From Pontibacillus chungwhensis (GTDB lineage: Bacteria > Bacillota > Bacilli > Bacillales > BH030062), in the NCBI RefSeq assembly GCF_030166655.1, contig NZ_CP126446.1, positions 4,030,001-4,094,000 on the forward strand: a DNA stretch of 64,000 nt. Direction: 5' to 3'. The notes under the pieces were generated by a model. That model searched no databases, had not been told where the DNA came from, and saw nothing but the letters and a program-made list of their open reading frames with translations. The position numbers and the translations under genes were made by a program. Within the stretch, counting starts at the first letter, position 1; each line of letters begins with the position of its first letter. Below are positions 43,548 through 52,621 of the stretch, piece after piece.

Positions 43548-44654
43548 CTACATGGTTTTACGCTTTGCTACGACAAACGGCTTTTCTGGTGCTCCGATAA
43601 GTGTCTTCCCTTCAGAGATCGTACAATCCTTATCCAGGATAACATTCTCTAACACAGCTCCCTCTGCAATATCACACCTTTGCATAATGACAGAGTTCTT
43701 AATGACAGCACCTTTCCCGACCTTAACGCCCCTAAAAAGAATACTATCCTCTACATGGCCTTCGACGACGCACCCATTAGCTACTAGGGTGTTCTTTACA
43801 TCTGACCCTTGCATATACTTGGACGGCGCTTCATTCTTCACTTTCGTTAATATAGGAGCTTCTTCCTTAAATAAACGGTCATGTTCTTCTGACTTTAATA
43901 GATTCGTACTGTTGCGATAGTAGCTCTCTACTGAATTCACAAGAGCATGGGCACCCTTATATTCGTAGGCATGAATATGAATGGCTGGTAAGCGATCTTT
44001 AATGGCATCGCGGAAAAAGTGAGAGTGACCATGAGCAATGGCTTTCTCAACTAAATCGTGCAGCAGGCTTTTCTTAATCAGAAACATTTCCATATAGACG
44101 TTAGGATTGTGATGCTCGTTATGAATGGCTTCTACTCGTTGATTCCCCTCAATATCTAACTTCTGCGCAAGCTGATACTCCGGGAGCATCTCAGACACAC
44201 GTTTATAAATGACCGTAACATCAGCTTTTGTTTCCTTATGTTCTTTCAAGACCTCTTGAAAATCTATATTGCAAATGTGCTGTGAACCAGAAACGAGTAT
44301 ATAATCCGCAGACGTTCTGCGAATAAAGTCAATATTGTTATGAAAATGCTGGAGATCCCCTTTTGAAATATCTGTTGGATCATTCCAATCCGGAGGAAGG
44401 ATGAATAAGCCTCCCCGCTTTCGGTCCAGATCCCACGCCTTCCCTTGTTCGAGATGGTCCATTAATGAACGATATTTCCGGCGAGCGAACACCGCAATGG
44501 ATTCAATGCGTGAGTTCGTCATGTTTGAAACAGCAAAATCAATCATGCGGTAACGTCCACCAAATGGAACGGCTGCCCCACAGCGGAAATAAGTCAATTC
44601 ATTCAGCATATCCTGTTCATGATCTAAATTAATAATACCTGCTATACGATCCAT
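43548..44654 (-). CDS. glgD: Glucose-1-phosphate adenylyltransferase-like regulatory subunit GlgD
   Basis: 368 residues: a nucleotidyltransferase-like domain followed by a left-handed beta-helix (about 285-360, hexapeptide-like repeats such as VVEGHVEDSILFRGVKVGKGAVIKNSV). The N-terminus MDRIAGIINLDHEQDMLNELTYFRCGAAVPFGGRYRMIDF lacks the GGxGxRLxxLT loop of GlgC, so catalysis is unlikely and a regulatory role in a GlgCD complex is expected. It follows glgC after 15 bases. This subunit is typical of Firmicute glycogen operons. Confidence 0.93.
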   Translation of the reverse strand: MDRIAGIINLDHEQDMLNELTYFRCGAAVPFGGRYRMIDFAVSNMTNSRIESIAVFARRKYRSLMDHLEQGKAWDLDRKRGGLFILPPDWNDPTDISKGDLQHFHNNIDFIRRTSADYILVSGSQHICNIDFQEVLKEHKETKADVTVIYKRVSEMLPEYQLAQKLDIEGNQRVEAIHNEHHNPNVYMEMFLIKKSLLHDLVEKAIAHGHSHFFRDAIKDRLPAIHIHAYEYKGAHALVNSVESYYRNSTNLLKSEEHDRLFKEEAPILTKVKNEAPSKYMQGSDVKNTLVANGCVVEGHVEDSILFRGVKVGKGAVIKNSVIMQRCDIAEGAVLENVILDKDCTISEGKTLIGAPEKPFVVAKRKTM

Positions 44655-44669
44655 TTCATTTCCCCCTAC

Positions 44670-45830
44670 TTAGTGAGTCGTTGCATAACTATTTGCCATA
44701 ACGCTGCCTTCTTCAGCAACAAGGGTAATTTCACTACCTGGCGCTTTGTCCCCGATCACACAATTATCCTCAATAATGCTTCCCTCAGAAATAATAGCGC
44801 GGTGAATCTGTACATTACGACCAATCTTAACGTTTGGCATAATAACGGAATCCTTAACCATCGCTCCTTCACCTACATGAACACCGTAGAACAATATAGA
44901 TGTATCGACTGTTCCATGAATTCGGCACCCTTCATTAATCAGTGCGTTTCGGACCGATGCCGTTGAAGAGAGGTACTGAGCCGGCTGGTTCGGATTCTTT
45001 GAATAGATTCGCCAAGCAGAATTATTCAAATCCAAATCAGGTGTCTCTTTTAATAAATCCATATTGGCTTCCCACAAACTATCGACTGTCCCCACGTCTT
45101 TCCAATATCCTTCAAACGTATAAGCTTTTAACTTCTTCTCATCTTCAAGTAAAGCGGGAATGATATCTTTTCCGAAGTCATGAGAGGAATCTGACTTCGC
45201 ATCGTCGTTCGTCAAATACGTTTTCAACACGTCCCACTTGAATATATAAACTCCCATAGAAGCTAAGTTGCTCATAGGGTATGCAGGTTTCTCATCAAAC
45301 TCAATGATGTCCCCGTTCTCTTTGGTATTCATAATTCCAAATCGACTTGCTTCTTCCCAAGGGACTTCAATGACCGAAATGGTAGCATCTGCGTCCTGTT
45401 CTTTGTGGTAATCAAGCATCAACGAATAATCCATTGTATAAATGTGATCGCCTGACAGAATCAACACATGTTCTGGGTCGTATTGGTGCAGGAATTTTAA
45501 GTTGCGATAAATCGCATTAGCAGTTCCTGTATACCACCCTCCACCTTCCGCTTGCATATAAGGAGGTAATACAGATACACCGCCATATTTCCTATCGAGA
45601 TCCCATGACGATCCAATTCCGAGGTAATGGTTCAAGACGAGTGGTTCGTATTGTGTCAACACTCCAACCGTATCAATGCCTGAGTTCGTACAATTACTGA
45701 GAGGGAAATCAATAATTCGGTACTTTCCTCCGAAAAAGACAGCCGGTTTCGCCAAATCTTTTGTAAGAGATTTTAACCTTGTTCCCTGACCACCTGCTAA
45801 CAACATCGCTACACATTCTTTGTTTTTCAT
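44670..45830 (-). CDS. glgC: Glucose-1-phosphate adenylyltransferase
   Basis: 386 residues. Makes ADP-glucose from glucose-1-phosphate and ATP, the committed step of glycogen synthesis. Visible: [38 protein letters not shown], with the nucleotide loop and catalytic basic residues; [11 protein letters not shown] metal Asp; [17 protein letters not shown]; and a C-terminal beta-helix ([19 protein letters not shown]). The frame opens at 45923 inside glgB, but ATG 45830 follows AAGGAGG with 7 bases and overlaps the glgB stop by 4 bases, so it is the start. Confidence 0.95.
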   Translation of the reverse strand: MKNKECVAMLLAGGQGTRLKSLTKDLAKPAVFFGGKYRIIDFPLSNCTNSGIDTVGVLTQYEPLVLNHYLGIGSSWDLDRKYGGVSVLPPYMQAEGGGWYTGTANAIYRNLKFLHQYDPEHVLILSGDHIYTMDYSLMLDYHKEQDADATISVIEVPWEEASRFGIMNTKENGDIIEFDEKPAYPMSNLASMGVYIFKWDVLKTYLTNDDAKSDSSHDFGKDIIPALLEDEKKLKAYTFEGYWKDVGTVDSLWEANMDLLKETPDLDLNNSAWRIYSKNPNQPAQYLSSTASVRNALINEGCRIHGTVDTSILFYGVHVGEGAMVKDSVIMPNVKIGRNVQIHRAIISEGSIIEDNCVIGDKAPGSEITLVAEEGSVMANSYATTH

Positions 45831-47752
45831 GACTTGTCCTCCTTTAGTAAAGAAGTTCTCTTCAAGAAGCTTACTCCAAGTGGCGGAATGGTCATCGAGA
45901 CATGTTGATCTTGACCCTGCCATGGTATGGAAATCGTTTCGAGGGTAGTGCCGTTTAATTGACCTGACCCACCAAAACGGACATCATCACTTGAGAATAC
46001 CTCTTCATACATCCCAGATGCCGGAACGCCTACTTTATAATCGTGGTACACTACCGGCGTAAAATTACAGATCACAACGATTTGATCCTCACTTGAACGA
46101 CCTTTACGAATAAATGAGACAACACTTTGCTCGTAATTGTTTGGATCTACCCATTCAAACCCATCTTCCTTATGATCAAGTTCCCATAATGCAGGGTGAT
46201 CTTTATAGAGTTTATGAAGTTGGCTCATGTAGGTTTGAACAGAGGCATGGGCATCAAAGTTCAGCAACTCCCAATCAAGATCTTCAAGGTCTTTCCATTC
46301 ATCGAATTGACCGAATTCCGCCCCCATAAATAATAGTTTCTTACCAGGGTGCGCATACATATAAGCTAAGAACGCCCGTAAGTTAGCGAACTTCTGCCAG
46401 TAGTCCCCGGGCATTTTATTGAGCAACGATTTCTTGCCATGAACCACTTCGTCATGAGAAATCGGCAACACAAAGTTCTCTGAGAAAGCATAAAACAAGG
46501 AAAACGTAATTAAGTTATGGTGATACTTTCTGTGAATAGGATCCATCTCCATGTATTTCAACATGTCGTTCATCCAGCCCATATTCCATTTATAATTAAA
46601 CCCAAGACCTCCTACATAGGTCGGTGCACTGACTAAAGGCCAGGAAGTTGACTCTTCCGCCATCATTAGAACATTAGGGGTCTCTTCAAAAATGGCCTCA
46701 TTCATCTTCTTAATAAATGAAACGGCTTCAAGATTTTCACTTCCCCCATATTCATTTGGCTCCCATTCGCCCTCTTCTTTACCAAAGCTTAGATAAAGCA
46801 TACTAGCCACCGCATCTACGCGAAGACCGTCTAAATGATATTCCTTTAACCAGTAGATCGCGTTCGAAATGAGGAAGCTTTGAACTTCGTTACGTCCAAA
46901 ATCAAACGTTAACGTTCCCCATTGCGATTTTTCAGCTTTTAGAGGGTCTTCATATTCATACAAAGGCTCCCCGTCGAACCTGCGTAAGCCATGCTGGTCC
47001 TTACAGAAATGGCCCGGAACCCAATCCAGGATGACCCCAAGCCCATTCTGATGACACTGGTCCACAAAATATTTAAAGTCATCAGGAGTACCATAACGTG
47101 ACGTTACAGCAAAATAGCCTGTAGCCTGATATCCCCAAGATCGGTCAAAAGGGTGTTCCGTTATGGGAAGGAGCTCAATATGCGTGTAACCTAATTCCTT
47201 CACATAAGGGATCACCATGTCTGCATACTCCCGATATGTATAAAACACTTCAGGCTCAATATTTTTCCAAGATCCGAGATGAAGCTCGTAAATCGATATA
47301 GGTGATTCATAGAGATTGGTATTGTTTCGTTCATCCATCCATACTTGATCGTTCCAGTCATAACGATCTAATGGGTATAAAACAGAAGCTGTATTGGGGC
47401 GTAACTCGCTTGAGAAAGCATAGGGGTCTGCTTTCAATTGTAAATGGCCGTGAGGCGTTAGAATTTCATATTTATAAACGGTGCCTGGTGGTAAATCAGG
47501 AATGAAGGTAGACCACAGTCCATTTTCATTCAGCTTTTCCATAGGGTGTTGTCGTCCATCCCATTCATTAAATGTCCCGACTACGTTAACTTCTCTAGCA
47601 TGTGGTGCCCAAACGGTAAACCGTACTCCGTCTTGCCCATTTTGTTGCTCTATATGAGCACCTAACAATTGATAGGCATAACGTAGATTTCCCTGGTGAA
47701 ACAAATAGATATCGTGATCCATAGCTGTCGAAGTGACCAAACTACCACTCAC
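45827..47752 (-). CDS. glgB: 1,4-alpha-glucan branching enzyme
   Basis: About 641 residues. GH13 branching enzyme with CBM48 ([24 protein letters not shown]), barrel motifs [11 protein letters not shown] (region I), [13 protein letters not shown] (region II nucleophile), [10 protein letters not shown] (region III acid) and [14 protein letters not shown] (region IV), and a C-terminal all-beta domain. The frame is open to 47830, but alignment with known branching enzymes ([10 protein letters not shown] near the N-terminus) supports a start near 47752 (GTG, GGAG 8 bases upstream) or TTG 47743. It is first in glgB-C-D-A-P-GH13. The promoter must lie within 47753-48109. Confidence 0.93.
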   Translation of the reverse strand: MSGSLVTSTAMDHDIYLFHQGNLRYAYQLLGAHIEQQNGQDGVRFTVWAPHAREVNVVGTFNEWDGRQHPMEKLNENGLWSTFIPDLPPGTVYKYEILTPHGHLQLKADPYAFSSELRPNTASVLYPLDRYDWNDQVWMDERNNTNLYESPISIYELHLGSWKNIEPEVFYTYREYADMVIPYVKELGYTHIELLPITEHPFDRSWGYQATGYFAVTSRYGTPDDFKYFVDQCHQNGLGVILDWVPGHFCKDQHGLRRFDGEPLYEYEDPLKAEKSQWGTLTFDFGRNEVQSFLISNAIYWLKEYHLDGLRVDAVASMLYLSFGKEEGEWEPNEYGGSENLEAVSFIKKMNEAIFEETPNVLMMAEESTSWPLVSAPTYVGGLGFNYKWNMGWMNDMLKYMEMDPIHRKYHHNLITFSLFYAFSENFVLPISHDEVVHGKKSLLNKMPGDYWQKFANLRAFLAYMYAHPGKKLLFMGAEFGQFDEWKDLEDLDWELLNFDAHASVQTYMSQLHKLYKDHPALWELDHKEDGFEWVDPNNYEQSVVSFIRKGRSSEDQIVVICNFTPVVYHDYKVGVPASGMYEEVFSSDDVRFGGSGQLNGTTLETISIPWQGQDQHVSMTIPPLGVSFLKRTSLLKEDKS

Positions 47753-48056
47753 CCTTTTCTCTCCGTGTAAGAGGATTTTGTATTTGTAAAACATCTTACA
47801 ATCTATGCTTATTGTTATTATAGAATTCACCCAAGACCATTACAATTGATATTTATTAAAAATTTCTGAAAGTTTTGTCGAAAAATGTTTATTTTTATCA
47901 CTATTAATAGAAATGCTATTAATTCTTATCAGAATTCACTTCACCTATGTAATTTAGCTCCCTCTATTCTTCCTTCTAATAAAATATTACAGTTACATTT
48001 CAATTTTCTGATACTTTTTGTAGTCTTCCTTTTTCGTTTTTGATACCCTTTAAAGG

Positions 48057-48070
48057 GGAAAGCGTTTTCT
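48057..48070. promoter_or_regulatory. Weak cre-like box between glgB and yutJ-type gene
   Basis: GGAAAGCGTTTTCT has the GAAAGCGTTTTC core of catabolite-responsive elements but misses the outer T and A. It lies 40 bases before the downstream gene. Nothing else recognisable is seen in the 357-base divergent gap. Confidence 0.4.
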
Positions 48071-48109
48071 AGTAGGATAGTAGTGAATACGAATTGGTGG
48101 TGTTTCGTT

Positions 48110-49171
48110 ATGAAAAGATTAGTCATAGTCGGGGGCGGCTATGGTGGGTTAAAAATCCTTCAAGATTTACTCGAAGGTGGTTTGCCAAAGGACGTCCATA
48201 TTACAATGGTAGACCGCAACCCTTATCACTCCCTGAAAACTGAATTTTACGCCATAGCGGCGGGAACAAAAGCAGATAAAGAAGTTCGGATTGACTTCCC
48301 AGAACATGATCAAGTTGATTATGTATTTGGAGAGGTTATGGAGATCGATGTGCAGAATCAGAAAATCGTAGTGCGGGAACATGCTGAACCTGTTCCTTAT
48401 GATGACCTTGTCATTGGACTAGGATGCGAGGATAACTATCATGGAGTTCAAGGAGCTCCTGAATATACACAAAGTGTCCAAACGTTTAAGAAAGCTCGAA
48501 CAGCAGGATTTGAAGTAGGAAACCTACATGCACACGGGAAAGTTGCAGTGGTCGGAGCAGGACTAAGCGGAATTGAGGTAGCCTCTGAAATCCGTGAAAG
48601 CCGTCCCGATTTAAACATTCGACTATTAGACCGTGGGGAGACCGTCCTTCGTCCTTTTGACCCTAAAATTCAAGAGTACGTAGAAGATTGGTTTAAACGA
48701 AATGATGTAGAAGTGATTCACCATGCAAATGTAGAATACGTCGAGCGTGATGGCGTTTGTAACAACGGCATCTGCTTTATGAATGATGTGACGATCTGGA
48801 CGGCAGGGGTTAGACCTAATCATCTGGTACGTGCCTTACCTTTTAAAAAAGACCAACAAGAAAAAGTCATTATCAACGATTACTATCAGGTACCGGAACA
48901 ACCTAATGTGTACGTCGTCGGGGACTGTGCTTCATCCGATTATTCTCCAAGCGGCCAATTAGCCGGACAGCAAGGGGAGCACATTGCTGCCATTTTGTTA
49001 GCTCTCTATAACGGAAATGAACCAGATAAGCCAAAAGAAATAAAACTAAAAGGGTCTCTTGGTTCCTTAGGGAAATCAGATGGATTTGGAAACATGATGC
49101 AAAAACCAGTGACTGGTCTATTGCCTCGTCTTGCAAAGTCTGGAGTTCTGTGGCTCCATAGAAGACACTAA
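48110..49171 (+). CDS. NADH dehydrogenase-like flavoprotein (YutJ type)
   Basis: 353-residue type II NADH dehydrogenase-like protein. Two Rossmann motifs: FAD site IVGGGYGGLKILQDL near the N-terminus and NAD site VAVVGAGLSGIEVASEI (about 150); VYVVGDCASSDYSPSGQLAGQQG completes the FAD pocket. Conserved YHSLKTEFYAIAAGT and LGSLGKSDGFG place it with B. subtilis YutJ, whose physiological role is not settled. The C-terminus is short with a single amphipathic segment, so it is probably peripheral to the membrane. ATG 48110 (GGTGGTG upstream) is preferred over the earlier ATG at 48083, which would add an atypical leader. Confidence 0.87.
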   Translation: MKRLVIVGGGYGGLKILQDLLEGGLPKDVHITMVDRNPYHSLKTEFYAIAAGTKADKEVRIDFPEHDQVDYVFGEVMEIDVQNQKIVVREHAEPVPYDDLVIGLGCEDNYHGVQGAPEYTQSVQTFKKARTAGFEVGNLHAHGKVAVVGAGLSGIEVASEIRESRPDLNIRLLDRGETVLRPFDPKIQEYVEDWFKRNDVEVIHHANVEYVERDGVCNNGICFMNDVTIWTAGVRPNHLVRALPFKKDQQEKVIINDYYQVPEQPNVYVVGDCASSDYSPSGQLAGQQGEHIAAILLALYNGNEPDKPKEIKLKGSLGSLGKSDGFGNMMQKPVTGLLPRLAKSGVLWLHRRH

Positions 49172-49212
49172 AAAACGCTTAGAGTGTGATAGGTACACTC
49201 TAAGCGTTTTTG
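49171..49212. terminator. Bidirectional intrinsic terminator
   Basis: 17-bp stem starting AAAAACGCTTAGAGTGT with a 7-base loop, A- and T-runs on both sides, between convergent genes. Confidence 0.9.
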
Positions 49213-49229
49213 TATAGAACCCTTTTTAC

Positions 49230-50426
49230 TTATAATTTCTTAATAAACACGACCTTCAAGTAATCTCCGGCTTTATATTCTTTCGTCGTCACAAAATCTG
49301 ACGGCAGTGTATATTGTTCTTCGATTTTGTAGCGATGGCCGGTTTCTTTAAAGGCCTTTTCAACGAACCCTTTAAACTTGCCCATTCCATAGCCACTATA
49401 ATTTGTGGATGCGATGATTACGCCATTTTTTTCTGTAATAGCAATGGCTTGTTTGAGTAGGTCCTTGTAATCTTTTGCAGCACTGAAGCGATGCTTCTTT
49501 GAACGGGCGAAACTTGGAGGATCCAACACAACAAGGTCAAACGTTAGCTGCTTTTTTACCGCATATTTAAAGTACTCGAATACATCCATCACTTTAATAT
49601 CATGAGCTTCGTAATCAATTCCATTAATGCTAAACTGCTCAACAGTCTTTGGATAACTTCTATTCGCTAAGTCAACGCTCGTCGTCTTTTGAGCCCCTCC
49701 AAGAGCCGCAAAAACAGAAAAAGCACCTGTGTAAGAGAACGTATTTAGTACCGTTTTTCCTTCTGCATAGCGATCACGGATGGCTTTACGTACGTCCCGT
49801 TGATCTAAGAATACCCCGGTCATTGGACCTTCATTCAAATGAACCGAGAACTGAACGCCATTTTCCTTCACCAACATCGGAAATTCTCCGCGCTCCCCTG
49901 TAACGAAATCATCATCGTCGATATATTTTCCACCTGTATTAAAACGTTTTTTCTCATAAATTCCCTTATACTCCACAAGATTCTGAAGAGCCTTCAGGAT
50001 TTGGTTTTTGAAAGCATAAATGCCTTCACTATACCAGCTTAAGACATAAAAGGCTTCGTAGTAATCAATCGTCAGGCCACCAATGCCATCCCCTTCACCG
50101 TTAAATATACGAAAGGCTGTCGTGGACTCATCTTTAAAGAAGCCGCTTCGCTTTTGAAGGGCCGTACCAATTTTCTTCTCAAAGAACGATTGGTCCATTG
50201 ATTCATCCTGTTGGCGCGTTACGACCCAGCCATACCCTTTATTTTGCTCGCCATAATAACCTCTTCCTATAAAACGACCACGTTCATCAATCAAATGAAG
50301 CGTTTGTCCTTCCTCGCTTAGGATATCAGCATTGATCAGAGCTTCCTTTTCAATTAAAGGAAAACCGTCTTTCATCTTCTTTGCATAGTCGTTTCTCACT
50401 TTTACTTTTATTTCGTTCTTCATCAT
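49230..50426 (-). CDS. SAM-dependent 23S rRNA cytosine methyltransferase, RlmI/YwbD type
   Basis: About 398 residues. An N-terminal PUA-like RNA-binding domain (KVRNDYAKKMKDGFPLIEKEA) precedes a Rossmann methyltransferase with motif I VLNTFSYTGAFSVFAALGGA, an acidic ribose-binding residue in TSVDLANRSYPK, and motif IV LDPPSFARSK. These features match RlmI/RlmK-type m5C methyltransferases acting on 23S rRNA; the target base here is not proven. Start choice is weak: TTG 50435, ATG 50426 or ATG 50423 all lie close to GGGTGAG; ATG 50426 is given. Confidence 0.85.
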   Translation of the reverse strand: MMKNEIKVKVRNDYAKKMKDGFPLIEKEALINADILSEEGQTLHLIDERGRFIGRGYYGEQNKGYGWVVTRQQDESMDQSFFEKKIGTALQKRSGFFKDESTTAFRIFNGEGDGIGGLTIDYYEAFYVLSWYSEGIYAFKNQILKALQNLVEYKGIYEKKRFNTGGKYIDDDDFVTGERGEFPMLVKENGVQFSVHLNEGPMTGVFLDQRDVRKAIRDRYAEGKTVLNTFSYTGAFSVFAALGGAQKTTSVDLANRSYPKTVEQFSINGIDYEAHDIKVMDVFEYFKYAVKKQLTFDLVVLDPPSFARSKKHRFSAAKDYKDLLKQAIAITEKNGVIIASTNYSGYGMGKFKGFVEKAFKETGHRYKIEEQYTLPSDFVTTKEYKAGDYLKVVFIKKL

Positions 50427-50565
50427 CTCACCCAATCTGCTAGAAGTCCTGAACCTAGCTTATTAAAATTATGACGCTCTTACAGCCGTTTCATACCGAT
50501 GTTTCCCATCTTATCAGAAGAAGGAGGGAATGGGTACAGTTCACGTCACATCCGCACAATTCCCG

Positions 50566-50595
50566 TTGACAAACATACAGCACGTTTACTAGAAT
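50566..50595 (+). promoter_or_regulatory. Promoter of the riboswitch-ade unit
   Basis: TTGACA at 50566-50571 and TAGAAT at 50590-50595, spacer 18, placing the RNA start about 20 bases before the aptamer. Confidence 0.75.
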
Positions 50596-50623
50596 ATAGC
50601 TTAACTTAATACCGAATTTAGAA

Positions 50624-50694
50624 CTTTCGTATAATCTTGGAGATAAGGTCCATAAGTTTCTACCAAACTACCGTAAATGGTTTGACTACGAGAG
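50624..50694 (+). ncRNA. Purine riboswitch aptamer, guanine class by its C74-equivalent
   Basis: P1 is formed by CTTTCGT (50624-50630) and ACGAGAG (50688-50694). The core has ATAATCTTGG, loop 2 GATAAGG, J2/3 GTTTCTACC, P3 AAAC/GTTT with loop CCGTAAAT, and J3/1 GACTACG. The base that decides specificity (74 in standard numbering) is C in GACTACG; adenine switches have T here (GATTAC). It should therefore bind guanine or hypoxanthine. An extra hairpin (CATTAGA with TCTAATG, 50695-50721) and a terminator follow. Confidence 0.93.
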
Positions 50695-50734
50695 ACATTA
50701 GATACGTGTATCCACTTCTAATGCTTTCTCTGTC

Positions 50735-50762
50735 AAACTCTAGCCTAAGCTAGAGTTTTTTT
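50735..50762 (+). terminator. Riboswitch-controlled terminator
   Basis: Stem AAACTCTAGC / GCTAGAGTTT with CTAA loop and seven T, between the aptamer and adenine deaminase. Purine binding is expected to favour this terminator. Confidence 0.88.
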
Positions 50763-50802
50763 ATTTCATTCTGTAAGGCATGACTATTGAGGAGGCAAAA
50801 CA

Positions 50803-52542
50803 ATGACACATAAAGAAACGATCACCAATCGAATTCAAACAGCTCATCACCAACAGGTCGCTGATCTCGTTATAAAGAACGCCCGCATTGTAGATGTATT
50901 TAACTTAGAAATCTTCGAAGAGGATGTGGCGATTACAGATGGACTCATTGTTGGGATCGGAGATTATAAAGGTAAAGAGGTAGTGGATGCAGAAGGTAAA
51001 TACATCTGTCCAGGTTTCATTGATGGACATGTGCATATTGAATCCTCTATGTTACCCCCCTCCGAATTTGAGAAAGTGGTGCTGCCTCATGGGGTCACTT
51101 CCGTCATCACCGACCCCCACGAAATCGCAAATGTGGCTGGAACAGAAGGGTTAGACTTTATGATTAAAGATTCAGAGAATCTCACATTAGATGCCTATAT
51201 GATGCTCCCTTCCTGTGTCCCCGCGACTCCTTTCGAACATGCCGGAGCTACGCTGTTAGCAGAGGACCTTCGCCCTTACTTAAAACATCCACGTGTCTTA
51301 GGGCTAGCAGAAGTGATGGATTATCCTTCTTTACAGCAATCAGCTTCTGACCTCCTTGATAAATTAACCATGCAGAAATCGATGAAAATAGACGGGCACC
51401 TCGCCGGGTTAGATACAAACGCGATTAATGTATACCGGGCAGCTGGAATCGATACCGACCATGAATGCAAGACTAGAGAAGAAGCACTCGAACGAGTGAA
51501 AAGAGGGATGTATGTCATGATTCGAGAAGGATCGGTCTCTAAGGACCTCTCCAACCTTATCCAAGCCGTCACCCCAAACAACGCGCACCGCTTTCTCTTT
51601 TGTACCGATGATAAACATATCGATGATTTGCTCGATGAAGGAAGCATTGATCACAACATACGCTTAGCCATCCAACACGGAATTGATCCGCTTCAAGCTA
51701 TACAGATGGCTACATTAAACGCAGCACAATGTTACGGATTGTCCAATAAAGGAGCTATTGCACCAGGTTATAAAGCTGACTTTGTTTTACTAGACGACTT
51801 AACTACCATCACGATATCTGATGTATATAAAAACGGAAAACGGGTTATTGTTCAGGAGTCACAAGAAAAACCTTCCACTCTCTTAGCTCAACAGTTAACA
51901 CAGAGTGTTACTGTGCCAGACCTATCAGGTCAGCACCTGCAAATTCCGATAAACTCTGCTGAGTTCGCCAATGTCATCGAGATCATTCCAAATAATTTAG
52001 TGACACGTAAATTACGTACAAACGTGAATACCGTCAATCATTCTTTTGAGCCATCAACAGAAAGGGACTTACTGAAAGTGGTCGTTGTAGAACGGCATCA
52101 CGGAACGGGCCATATCGGGACAGGGATCGTAAAAGGGTTCAACCTATCATCTGGAGCCATTGCTACCACTATCGCGCATGACTCACACAATATCGTAGCC
52201 GTCGGTACCAATGACGAAGACCTTCTAACTGCCATTCACTCTTTACAAGACATAAATGGTGGGCTGGTTGTCGTAAAGGACGGGAAAGTTGAATCTTCTT
52301 TACGTTTAACTATAGGTGGACTCATGTCTACAGAAGCATCAGAGAGTGTTTATAAATCCTTAAAGGAAATGAAGCAATCCCTTCAAACGATTGGATTCCA
52401 AGGCCATTTCAACCCATTCTTAACATTGTCTTTCTTAACGTTACCCGTTATTCCCGCGTTAAAGATGACGGATATGGGGTTATTTGATGTAGAGACAGGG
52501 CAGCACATCCCAGTTCAATTTGCACACCCCCAGCCCTCTTAA
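50803..52542 (+). CDS. ade: Adenine deaminase
   Basis: 579-residue amidohydrolase that converts adenine to hypoxanthine and ammonia in purine salvage. Visible: the metal site GFIDGHVHIESSML (HxH), ITDPHEIANVAGTEG, IDGHLAGLDTNAINVYRAAGIDTDHECK, and FCTDDKHIDDLL; the C-terminal half has VVVERHHGTGHIGTGIVKGF and ATTIAHDSHNIVAVGTND, typical of Ade/AdeC. Start ATG has GGAGG 7 bases upstream. It is the only gene behind a guanine-class purine riboswitch, so its product may control it. Own terminator at 52575-52621. Confidence 0.95.
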   Translation: MTHKETITNRIQTAHHQQVADLVIKNARIVDVFNLEIFEEDVAITDGLIVGIGDYKGKEVVDAEGKYICPGFIDGHVHIESSMLPPSEFEKVVLPHGVTSVITDPHEIANVAGTEGLDFMIKDSENLTLDAYMMLPSCVPATPFEHAGATLLAEDLRPYLKHPRVLGLAEVMDYPSLQQSASDLLDKLTMQKSMKIDGHLAGLDTNAINVYRAAGIDTDHECKTREEALERVKRGMYVMIREGSVSKDLSNLIQAVTPNNAHRFLFCTDDKHIDDLLDEGSIDHNIRLAIQHGIDPLQAIQMATLNAAQCYGLSNKGAIAPGYKADFVLLDDLTTITISDVYKNGKRVIVQESQEKPSTLLAQQLTQSVTVPDLSGQHLQIPINSAEFANVIEIIPNNLVTRKLRTNVNTVNHSFEPSTERDLLKVVVVERHHGTGHIGTGIVKGFNLSSGAIATTIAHDSHNIVAVGTNDEDLLTAIHSLQDINGGLVVVKDGKVESSLRLTIGGLMSTEASESVYKSLKEMKQSLQTIGFQGHFNPFLTLSFLTLPVIPALKMTDMGLFDVETGQHIPVQFAHPQPS

Positions 52543-52574
52543 AGCGTTACCGCTGGAGCACCCTCTATTTTCAT

Positions 52575-52621
52575 AAAAAAGGCTCTTTCTGAAAACATAC
52601 TTCAGAAAGAGCCTTTCTTTA
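52575..52621. terminator. Bidirectional intrinsic terminator
   Basis: Long stem AAAGGCTCTTTCTGAA / TTCAGAAAGAGCCTTT between convergent ade and dipeptidase genes. Confidence 0.88.

Noticed and set aside
43552-43920. 122-codon plus frame inside glgD
   Set aside because: Antisense shadow of the beta-helix coding part of glgD.
50624-50694. Adenine-class riboswitch
   Set aside because: The deciding base in J3/1 is C (GACTACG), not T as in adenine-binding switches, even though the gene product acts on adenine.
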